A stretch of 13,268 bases of DNA from NCBI GenBank assembly GCA_949296785.1, contig CASFRQ010000080.1, forward strand, positions 1-13,268, in the 5' to 3' direction. A model generated the notes under the pieces. The model was not told where the DNA came from. It ran no database searches and worked only from the letters and a program-made list of their open reading frames with translations. The stretch is from an uncultured Alphaproteobacteria bacterium. Its GTDB lineage: Bacteria; Pseudomonadota; Alphaproteobacteria; CASFRQ01; SAAU01. A program made the position numbers and the translations under genes. Below, one piece after another: positions 1-5,859 of the stretch (position 1 is the first letter of the stretch; every line of letters begins with the position of its first letter).

Positions 1-1
1 A

Positions 2-259
2 AAACTGATGGAACAAGTTTCCTTTCACGGAACGGACGCTCATATTAAAAGCCATGCCGTTTTTATTAAAAATATCTCGGAAATGCGCGAACAATTTGAA
101 TACGCGCCGGATTTAAAAGAAAAAGTCCGAATTGCCGTCCGTCTTGCCCACTTTCTGGAAGTATGGTTTTTAGGTCATATCATGAGCAGAGACAGCCTCT
201 TAAAGCCTTATTTAGCCAGGCTTTCCGAAACAAGCGGCTCGGAAGAAAACAAGAACTAA
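2..259 (+). CDS. Bacteriohemerythrin, C-terminal part (cut by window edge)
   Basis: Hemerythrin-like proteins bind O2 at a carboxylate-bridged di-iron centre and act in the cytosol in oxygen sensing, storage or delivery. The visible 85 residues hold the second half of the four-helix bundle. Iron ligands appear as an H-x3-H pair (residues 14 and 18 of the visible part) and the final H-x4-D pair (residues 59 and 64), inside the typical W-x3-HI-x3-D context. The earlier ligands (His, H-x3-E) would lie upstream of the window. The frame is open through position 2, so the ATG at 8 is probably internal: it falls in the middle of a helix just before H-x3-H. The tail after the last ligand is short and charged. 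No terminator is seen before the next promoter. The family call is fairly sure; the physiological role is not determined. Confidence 0.8.
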   Translation, partial: KLMEQVSFHGTDAHIKSHAVFIKNISEMREQFEYAPDLKEKVRIAVRLAHFLEVWFLGHIMSRDSLLKPYLARLSETSGSEENKN

Positions 260-268
260 AAAAACTTA

Positions 269-297
269 TTGACAAAAAAAGGACTTTTGCTTACACT
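269..297 (+). promoter_or_regulatory. Sigma70-type promoter for the two-gene unit at 321-1903
   Basis: A perfect -35 box TTGACA (269-274), a 17-bp spacer and a -10 box TACACT (292-297; 5 of 6 matches to TATAAT at the strongest positions is not reached, but T1, A2 and T6 are kept). The expected start site is near 303-305, some 16 nt before the ATG at 321. The -10 box is covered by a palindrome (separate entry), so the promoter is probably regulated. Confidence 0.7.
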
Positions 298-307
298 GAA
301 AGTGTAA
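291..307. repeat. Palindrome over the -10 box, operator candidate
   Basis: Perfect 7-bp arms TTACACT (291-297) and AGTGTAA (301-307) around a 3-bp centre, GAA. The left arm contains the -10 hexamer and the right arm covers the expected start site. This is the classic position for a repressor dimer site. In RNA it would lie mostly upstream of the start site, so a DNA-binding role is more likely than a hairpin. Confidence 0.5.
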
Positions 308-320
308 GGATAGGTGTCTC

Positions 321-1343
321 ATGTTTAACACGGCAACATATACAGAAAAAGGGATAGGCCTCAATTGGGTCAATCCGGCGACGGTCAGGAGGGGAAAAAT
401 GGCGCTGTCCTCTTATTTAAAAGAGAACTCCGGCAGTTCTGTTTTGTCTGAAAAAGATACTGCCATTCAATCCGAAGCATTTGCCGGTTTTACCGTTTAT
501 GCGCCCGAGCCTTCTTATATTCCGTCCGTTGAACAGACGGAGGTTTCCTCTGCAGACATTCTGGCGAACGCGGTTGAGGCGAAAGCCGCCCGTTCTCAAC
601 GAGCTCAGGAAACGCCTCAAAAAAACGACGAAAAGCTTTCTTTAAAAGAAGACAGAATGCCGACGGTTGAGGAATTTACCAAAACATTGGAAGACATTGC
701 CGAAGAGTTTCCGAAAGCATTACAGATAAATATCCAAACGGCCGACGATTTAACCATAACGGCGCCAACAATTCCGAATTTGCAGGAAAAACGCGCCGAA
801 GAAGAAATTATTCCGAATAAGCGCCCTCAAGAGGAAACCGGCGAAAAAAAGAATCCTTTCCGGGATAACGAAGGGTTGCGTCACATGAATGAGAAGTTGA
901 CGCAAATGCGGGAAGTTATCGGTTTATTCAAAGAATTACCCAAGGAAACGCAGAAAAAGTTAATGGAACAGGCGTTGACCACGGATAAAGAAAAAAGCGT
1001 TCCGACTTTAAAAAAGGCTAACGAAACGCTTAAAGACATCAAACATCTGGAAAAACAAAAAAGCATCCCCGGCATTTCAGACGGTCATAAAAAACAGATT
1101 GACGACCGTAAGAAAAAACTTGTTCTTGAAAAAGGGACGAATATTTTGGAAAAGTTGGATTCTTTCGTAAAATCCGTTAAAAAGATTCAAACGGAAGATT
1201 TGGGCAAAAAAGGAACGAAAGCTGAAACAAAGCCGACAGAAACAAACGCCGGCGGCGGCGCGCAAACGGATGCCAAGCCTGCGTCCAATAAGACAACTAT
1301 CGGCGCGACGACTATTTCTTCCCTGACCGGGAATATCCGGTAA
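321..1343 (+). CDS. Hypothetical Lys/Glu-rich protein with predicted helical C-terminal half
   Basis: I do not recognise this 340-residue protein. It has no signal peptide or membrane segment. The N-terminal ~180 residues are low-complexity and acidic or Ala-rich. Residues ~185-300 are rich in Lys, Glu and Leu with heptad-like spacing, which suggests long helices or coiled coil. The C-terminus (~305-340) is a Gly/Thr/Ser-rich tail. Start choice is open: ATG 321 has a modest AAGGA (306-310), whereas the in-frame ATG at 399 follows a much stronger AGGAGGGG (387-394). A 314-residue protein from 399 is therefore quite possible, with the first 26 codons as leader. It has its own promoter and shares an apparent unit with the next gene 23 nt downstream. 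Codon use resembles the housekeeping genes of the window, so recent transfer is not indicated. Confidence 0.65.
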   Translation: MFNTATYTEKGIGLNWVNPATVRRGKMALSSYLKENSGSSVLSEKDTAIQSEAFAGFTVYAPEPSYIPSVEQTEVSSADILANAVEAKAARSQRAQETPQKNDEKLSLKEDRMPTVEEFTKTLEDIAEEFPKALQINIQTADDLTITAPTIPNLQEKRAEEEIIPNKRPQEETGEKKNPFRDNEGLRHMNEKLTQMREVIGLFKELPKETQKKLMEQALTTDKEKSVPTLKKANETLKDIKHLEKQKSIPGISDGHKKQIDDRKKKLVLEKGTNILEKLDSFVKSVKKIQTEDLGKKGTKAETKPTETNAGGGAQTDAKPASNKTTIGATTISSLTGNIR

Positions 1344-1366
1344 CAAAAAAGAAGGGTAAAAAAGCC

Positions 1367-1903
1367 ATGCAGCAAAAACAAAACCTTTCCTCCTTTTATC
1401 ATGAAACCGCCGAAAGGTACCGGGAAGTTTCCCATTCTTTAGAAGCGTCCCACCTTCCGCTTTTGGAACAGGAAAAATTGAAAAAAAAGCAAAAAGCGCT
1501 TCTGACAAAACTCCTGTATTTGCAAAAACAGGCGGAAACGCGGCGCGCTGTTCCGCAGAATACGGCCGTTAAGAAAGAAGAAATGCAAATTCCGGGAAAA
1601 GGGACAAAACAGCTGGGATTCTTCGGCGTTCTGTTTGAAATGCTGCAAAAAATCGGCCTGATTAAAGAAACGCCCCAAACACCGAAAGAAAGGAAACCTC
1701 TTATTCATTCCTTAATCAAGGAAGTGCCGTCTTTAAGAGCGGCGCAAAAACAAAAACGGCAAAGGCTGTTGGCTGTCCGGCAGGCATATTTTCAAGAAAA
1801 AAGAGCTTCCATGGCGCATCTCGCCACTCATTCAAAGGAAAATCTGCAACAGGTCTTACTTCGCGCCACGCAGCAGAGAAGGGCTCTTCAAAGAGCGGCT
1901 TAG
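1367..1903 (+). CDS. Hypothetical basic, helix-rich protein
   Basis: This 178-residue protein is not recognised. It is strongly basic (Lys, Arg, Gln) and appears mostly helical: residues ~10-60 and ~120-178 have long runs of charged and Leu/Ala residues without prolines. They flank a short hydrophobic patch (~84-98, GFFGVLFEML-type) that is too short and too polar around it to call a membrane anchor. A GAAGGG motif (1351-1356) lies 10 nt before the ATG. The gap to the preceding gene is only 23 nt, with no terminator, so the two are probably co-transcribed and may act together. Both being charged, helical and without homology I can name suggests a lineage-specific pair. Function cannot be assigned. 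Confidence 0.6.
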   Translation: MQQKQNLSSFYHETAERYREVSHSLEASHLPLLEQEKLKKKQKALLTKLLYLQKQAETRRAVPQNTAVKKEEMQIPGKGTKQLGFFGVLFEMLQKIGLIKETPQTPKERKPLIHSLIKEVPSLRAAQKQKRQRLLAVRQAYFQEKRASMAHLATHSKENLQQVLLRATQQRRALQRAA

Positions 1904-2015
1904 GTTTTAGCTGAAGTTTCAATAACGGCGACTATCGGCGTTCCGTTTAAAATACGACGGAACCTGTTGGCGGATCTATCCGAAAAACGTATCTGCCTGA
2001 GGAAAGAGAGGGAAT

Positions 2016-2080
2016 TGAGGCTTATCTTTTTGGGTATTCTCAGCATGCTTCCGAAAAGAATATGTAAAAAAGAAGCCTCA
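2016..2080. other. Long imperfect stem-loop, possible structured RNA or REP/MITE-like element
   Basis: Three nested pairing blocks: TGAGGCTT (2016-2023) with AAGCCTCA (2073-2080); after a 2-nt bulge, CTTTTT (2026-2031) with AAAAAG (2067-2072); after a 3x4 internal loop, TATTCT (2035-2040) with AGAATA (2057-2062). The apical loop is 16 nt. In all, 20 base pairs lie in 65 nt. No T-run follows on either strand, so it is not a standard terminator. It lies 112 nt past the end of the plus-strand gene pair and could be a 3' UTR element, a small RNA or a palindromic repeat. Confidence 0.4.
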
Positions 2081-2102
2081 TAAAACGGTTAACGACCATC
2101 GC

Positions 2103-2132
2103 GCTTTGTTTTGTTTTGCATTGAAACAAAGC
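2103..2132. repeat. Short inverted repeat (hairpin)
   Basis: Perfect 9-bp arms GCTTTGTTT (2103-2111) and AAACAAAGC (2124-2132) with a 12-nt loop. It lies 22 nt after the larger stem-loop. There is no downstream T-run, so termination is not supported. Confidence 0.35.
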
Positions 2133-3367
2133 AAAATCAGAGGGTTATTCCTTTTTCAGGTATTTTTCTTTCCATAGTATCTCCACAAAAGGAGAAGCAA
2201 AGAAGAAGGAGGAATGTCTCTTTCTTCGTTTTTTTTAACACTGCCTTTAAAAGGCCGTAAAGAACAGATATATGTGGAATTTAAAGAACATTTTCAAAAA
2301 TGTTTTGCTCCATTCCAAAGAGAACGCAGGACAGTTAAAAGGTACCTGTATTTTCGTGTTTTCTTCAAAAATAAAACAATACGAAAGAGGGAAAGTTCTT
2401 TCCAGGCGGCTTACCCGTATTGACTGTCAAAGAGAAAATGCATACAAGAGGAACGCCTTTCCCGATATTTTTTGCGTTCCCCGTCAACATGAAACAGACA
2501 AATCTTTTTTATTTTTTTCATCAGATTTTTCTGTCTTTACCTTTCATCCCGTTTACTTTTTTATTTTCCGTATCTTATCACCGACAGAATTTTTTTATCA
2601 AAGCTCCTTTTTCTTTTCGTTTTCGGTTTGAATTCAAAAAACTCTTGGCAAACCGTCCTTCAGTAAAAAAAAGTTAAGTTCAATAAACGGGAAATATTTG
2701 TCAATTATTCAAAACTTTGACAGGAATTTTTTATCCCTCCCTTATGCTTTCTTTCAACATGAAAAAATTACCGGGAAAAGAAGCTCTCTTTTATATTTTA
2801 AGCCCAAAAACCGCCGTTTTTCTTTAGGATATTTTAATTGTTCTTTTCTGTTTGTTTTTCTTTGCTACCTTTCAGCTATGCGCTCCAAATATTCCAAAGA
2901 CAGCTTAAAAAAACTTTTTTCTTAATGCTAGCACGCTATCTTTAACGCCGTTTCTTATCAAACTTAAGGGGGAAAGCCGGCAAAATAACAGAAAAAATCA
3001 AACGGACAAGGTTTGAACAGACTTCAACATCTGAAAAAATGAAACGCTGGAACAAAACCGTCCGCTTATTCAATGCCAAAATCCTTGAGACATCCTTTCC
3101 TCGCTTTGAAAGCGGCCTCCCTCTACTACGAAAAGCCCTTTTTTCATTTAAATAGGCCTCTTATATCTGACGCAAAAAGATGAGTTCATCAGAACTTCGC
3201 TTCTTTCTCCAAAGCTTCGTCCCCTCAAGACCGGGCAGGAACACCTGCATCTTCTTATTTATTACTGACAACGTTACATTCAACTCATAAAGTATCAGAC
3301 AAAAAAACGCCGGCGCTTTTAAATCTGCCGCCCCTTCTGTCTTTCTTATCTGAAGATATCTTTCCCG

Positions 3368-3407
3368 AATAAAAACAGGCGGCGTTCCGTCATTACGGAA
3401 AACCGCC
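3368..3407 (-). terminator. Rho-independent terminator of metG
   Basis: Read on the minus strand: a 5-bp GC-only stem (3403-3407 with 3378-3382), a 2x2 internal loop, and a 6-bp stem (3395-3400 with 3385-3390) closed by a 4-nt loop. It is followed by TGTTTTTATT. It lies 138 nt beyond the metG stop codon with no gene between. On the plus strand no T-run follows, so it is directional. Confidence 0.75.
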
Positions 3408-3544
3408 CGACTCATCGTCCTTTTACGTTTTTTTCATCCGGATATTTTTAAACTTCTTGAAAAACTTAAAAAAAAGATTTTTCCTTTTTTCTGAACCGGA
3501 CAACCAAAACCAATGAAGAGAGAAAACCGCCGAAAGCAGTCAGG

Positions 3545-5260
3545 TTACTTTTCCCCTTCTTCCCCGGCGCCGTAACGGGCTTTCAATTCCTCGGCGCGTT
3601 CATCGGAAATCTTGGAAAATAAAGGATCAATATTGTGAATAGCATGTCCCGCCGGCAACTGAGCCAGATATTCCTTCATCGGTTTATCGGGCCAAGCCTC
3701 TTCTTCAGGCGATAAGTTCAACGCCGTCGCCATTTTTTCGCAAGCCCCCGGAATCACCGGCTTTGAAACGGCCGCGTACAACCGGATTAAATTCAATCCC
3801 GTCCGCAGGATAACCGCGCCGCGGTCCTTATCCTCCTTCACGGCTTTCCAAGGTTCCGTCCTAGCAATATAGTTATTGCCGGCCACCCACAGCTCTCTTA
3901 AAAAGCCCAGAGCTTTCCGAAATTCCAGCTTATCCAGCGCTTCGGAATAGTTTTTTAAAAGACCGTCCAACTCCTGAAACAACCTCTCCTCTTCCGGGCC
4001 GAAGGAACCACCGGACGGCACCTCGTCACCAAAAGACTTCGCCGTCATTTTCAAAACACGGTTAATGAAGTTTCCCAACACATCGTTCAGGTCTTTATTC
4101 ACCGTCGCGACAAAAGATTCAATGCTGAAAGATACATCATCCGACTCCGGCGCGTTCGCCATCAGCCAGTACCGCCAATAATCGGCGTCAAACTCTTCCA
4201 AAGCCTGGTCGGCGAAAATCCCCCTATGTTGAGAGGTGGAAAATTTTCCGCCGTAGTAATTCAGCCAGTTAAACCCCTTCAGAACATCCACTTTTTTCCA
4301 GTTTTCCCCGCTACCCATCAAAGTTGCCGGAAAATAAATCGTGTGAAAAGCGACATTGTCCTTCGCCATAAATTCCACATACTTTGTCTCCGGGCTTTCC
4401 GTCCACCAATCCATATAATCCCGATGAGCCGGGTCTTCGTCCGCCCATTGTTTCGTGGCGGCAATGTAACCGATAGGGGCGTCAAACCAAACATAAAAGA
4501 CTTTATCCTCCAGCCCCGGATAATTAACGGGAACGCCCCATTTCAAATCGCGGGTGATGCCTCTTTCCCGCAAGCCTTCCTTAATCCATTTACGCGCGAT
4601 GGACACCACCTGCGCCGGCCAAAGACCTTCTTTTTCCTTTTCGTCAATCCAGGCCGTTACTTCTTTTTCCAATTTCGGCAACAAAAGGAAAAGATGCGCG
4701 CTTTCCTTCACCTCCAAATCTTCGGAACCGGAAATCGCCGACCGCGGATGAATCAATTCCGTCGGATCCAGCAAAGTCGTGCACTTATCGCACTGGTCCC
4801 CTCTCGCCTTTTCATAACCGCAGTGGGGGCAAGTTCCCTCCACATACCTGTCCGGCAAAAAGCGGCCGTCCGCATGGCTGTACACCTGCTTGGTCATTCT
4901 TTTTTCAATAAAGCCGTTTTCAACCAGTTTTTCGCAGAAATGCTGCGTTAAAACAGTATTTTGTTCAGAAGAAGTCCGTCCGAAATAATCAAAACGGATG
5001 CCGAAACCGTCATAAATATCTTTTTGGATTTGATGGTATTTGTCGCAATATTCCCGCGGTGTCATTTTTTCCTCGGCCGCGGCGATTTCGGCGGGCGTCC
5101 CGTGCTCGTCCGTCGCGCAGATATAAAGGACCTCCTCCCCCTTTTGCCTTAAATAACGGGCGTACACGTCCGCCGGCAGCATGCTGCCTACCAGATTCCC
5201 CAAATGTTTGACCCCGTTAATGTACGGCAGAGCGCTGGTTACCAAATATTTTTTTGTCAT
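3545..5260 (-). CDS. metG: Methionyl-tRNA synthetase
   Basis: Cytosolic class I aminoacyl-tRNA synthetase that joins methionine to initiator and elongator tRNA-Met using ATP. Numbered from the preferred start (571 residues), the Rossmann fold opens with PYINGVKHLGN, the HIGH-equivalent being HLGN (19-22). A connective-peptide zinc knuckle C-x2-C-x9-C-x2-C uses C144, C147, C157 and C160; the second knuckle position has no Cys. FYVWFDAPIGY follows, then the KMSKS-equivalent reading KFSTS (339-343). The helical anticodon-binding domain includes NFINR and the W of YIARTEPW. The tail has no Trbp111-like extension, so it is shorter than E. coli MetG (677). An upstream ATG at 5266 is only about 2 nt from the AAGGA, whereas the ATG at 5260 is 8 nt away, so I chose 5260. 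It is divergent from rpoZ. The sequence resembles the E. coli/archaeal/eukaryotic MetRS type. Confidence 0.96.
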   Translation of the reverse strand: MTKKYLVTSALPYINGVKHLGNLVGSMLPADVYARYLRQKGEEVLYICATDEHGTPAEIAAAEEKMTPREYCDKYHQIQKDIYDGFGIRFDYFGRTSSEQNTVLTQHFCEKLVENGFIEKRMTKQVYSHADGRFLPDRYVEGTCPHCGYEKARGDQCDKCTTLLDPTELIHPRSAISGSEDLEVKESAHLFLLLPKLEKEVTAWIDEKEKEGLWPAQVVSIARKWIKEGLRERGITRDLKWGVPVNYPGLEDKVFYVWFDAPIGYIAATKQWADEDPAHRDYMDWWTESPETKYVEFMAKDNVAFHTIYFPATLMGSGENWKKVDVLKGFNWLNYYGGKFSTSQHRGIFADQALEEFDADYWRYWLMANAPESDDVSFSIESFVATVNKDLNDVLGNFINRVLKMTAKSFGDEVPSGGSFGPEEERLFQELDGLLKNYSEALDKLEFRKALGFLRELWVAGNNYIARTEPWKAVKEDKDRGAVILRTGLNLIRLYAAVSKPVIPGACEKMATALNLSPEEEAWPDKPMKEYLAQLPAGHAIHNIDPLFSKISDERAEELKARYGAGEEGEK

Positions 5261-5286
5261 TGACATTTTCCTTTAAACTTTAAAAT

Positions 5287-5322
5287 CCGAAATTCTTTTT
5301 GTATAATAAACAATAATTTCGG
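5287..5322. repeat. Inverted repeat spanning the metG promoter region
   Basis: Perfect 8-bp arms CCGAAATT (5287-5294) and AATTTCGG (5315-5322), 20 bp apart. Between them, on the minus strand, is the best -10 candidate for metG, TATTAT (5308 down to 5303), with a weak TTGTTT -35 (5333-5328) at a long 19-bp spacing. Arm centres are about 28 bp apart, nearly three helical turns, as for a dimeric regulator binding either side of a -10 box. A minus-strand transcript starting near 5296 would contain only one arm, so an RNA hairpin is less likely. Confidence 0.4.
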
Positions 5323-5340
5323 GGGAAAAACAAGTATTTC

Positions 5341-5369
5341 TTGCTTTTTTTGAAAAAATTGTCTATGAC
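5341..5369 (+). promoter_or_regulatory. Candidate promoter for rpoZ-spoT-acpS
   Basis: TTGCTT (5341-5346), a 17-bp spacer and TATGAC (5364-5369). The boxes match the consensus only partly (3/6 and 4/6), but the spacing is ideal and the position, about 50 bp before rpoZ in an AT-rich divergent intergenic region, is right. The predicted 5' leader is about 44 nt. Confidence 0.4.
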
Positions 5370-5419
5370 AGTTTTTAAGAAACAAGTAAAAACAAATTTA
5401 ACAAAACAGAGGAAAAAAG

Positions 5420-5827
5420 ATGGCACGCGTTACCGTTGAAGATTGTGTAAAACAAGTAAGCAACAGATTTGAACTGGTTCTTTTGGCCAGCCGCCGGGCT
5501 CGGGATATCAATGCCGGAGCACCATTGACCATAGATAAAGACAATGATAAAAGCACGGTCGTTTCCTTAAGGGAAATTGCCGACGATACTTTGAACTTGG
5601 ATGCTCTCCGCGAAGAGGTGGTGACGGGACTGCAAAAATTCGTCCCGGCCGAAGAAACTCCGGAAGATGCCGAAGATCTAAAAGCCGTTGAGGCTGAGCT
5701 GATGGGAAAGAATGAAGAGGAAGTCGCTTCCGCCGCCGATTTTGAGGGAGCTGACAGCTTTGAAATCACCGAAGATTTGGCCTCTCACGAAAATTCTTCC
5801 GTTGAAGCGGACGGCGAAAATATTTAA
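5420..5827 (+). CDS. rpoZ: RNA polymerase omega subunit
   Basis: Small subunit of RNA polymerase that helps fold and assemble beta-prime; in proteobacteria it also forms part of a (p)ppGpp binding site. The N-terminal ~60 residues carry the family pattern: MARVTVEDC at the start, then [16 protein letters not shown] (residues ~15-30), [22 protein letters not shown] (~41-55). Beyond ~75 the protein is a long, very acidic Glu/Asp/Ala tail reaching 135 residues, longer than E. coli omega (91) and probably disordered, as in many alphaproteobacteria. The start is set by AGAGGA at 5408-5413. spoT follows after 32 nt, the common rpoZ-spoT pairing, which places a ppGpp-binding subunit next to the ppGpp enzyme. 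Confidence 0.96.
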   Translation: MARVTVEDCVKQVSNRFELVLLASRRARDINAGAPLTIDKDNDKSTVVSLREIADDTLNLDALREEVVTGLQKFVPAEETPEDAEDLKAVEAELMGKNEEEVASAADFEGADSFEITEDLASHENSSVEADGENI

Positions 5828-5830
5828 CGC

Positions 5831-5855
5831 CCCTCTTTTTTATTTCTTAAGAGGG
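5831..5855 (+). promoter_or_regulatory. Hairpin sequestering the spoT ribosome binding site
   Basis: CCCTCTT (5831-5837) can pair perfectly with AAGAGGG (5849-5855) across an 11-nt T-rich loop. The right arm is the spoT Shine-Dalgarno sequence (AGAGGG), ending 4 nt before the ATG at 5860. The left arm starts 3 nt after the rpoZ stop codon, so ribosomes finishing rpoZ would melt the hairpin. This suggests translational coupling or a thermometer-like control. It is not a good terminator: no T-run follows the stem. Confidence 0.5.
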
Positions 5856-5859
5856 AAAC

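Larger units (their letters stand above)
1904..3367. other. Gene-poor stretch with structured elements
   Basis: About 1.46 kb without a gene I can support. Short open frames exist (for example 2214-2423, 2272-2631, 2420-2677 and 2698-2925), but their products are dominated by Phe/Ser/Lys from T- and A-rich runs and have no protein-like pattern. The frame at 2214 does have a purine-rich stretch just before its ATG, but the product looks random. From about 2480 to 2930 the plus strand is T-rich, opposite to the purine-rich coding strands nearby, which is compatible with decayed minus-strand coding sequence. The stretch holds two hairpins (separate entries) and lies upstream, on the plus strand, of the metG terminator. 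Confidence 0.5.

Noticed and set aside
1326..1341. Small hairpin ACCGG/CCGGT at the stop codon of the gene at 321
   Set aside because: No T-run follows and the next gene starts 26 nt later, so termination is unlikely.
1904..2065. Possible frameshifted coding remnant after the gene at 1367 (one frame reads EPVGGSIRKTYLPEERE)
   Set aside because: The stretch is too short and lacks a recognisable family; it also overlaps the palindromic element, so coding potential cannot be supported.
2214..2677. Three overlapping plus-strand ORFs with Phe-rich, membrane-like products
   Set aside because: The hydrophobicity comes from T-rich DNA; the frames overlap one another, and there is no conserved-looking pattern. 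The purine run before 2214 is the only point in favour.
3161..3415. 84-codon minus-strand ORF downstream of metG
   Set aside because: Its first codons run straight through the metG terminator hairpin and T-run, it has no ribosome binding site, and the product is not protein-like.
4226..4951. 241-codon plus-strand ORF inside metG
   Set aside because: Complete overlap with a clearly conserved gene on the other strand; the composition is the mirror of metG codons.
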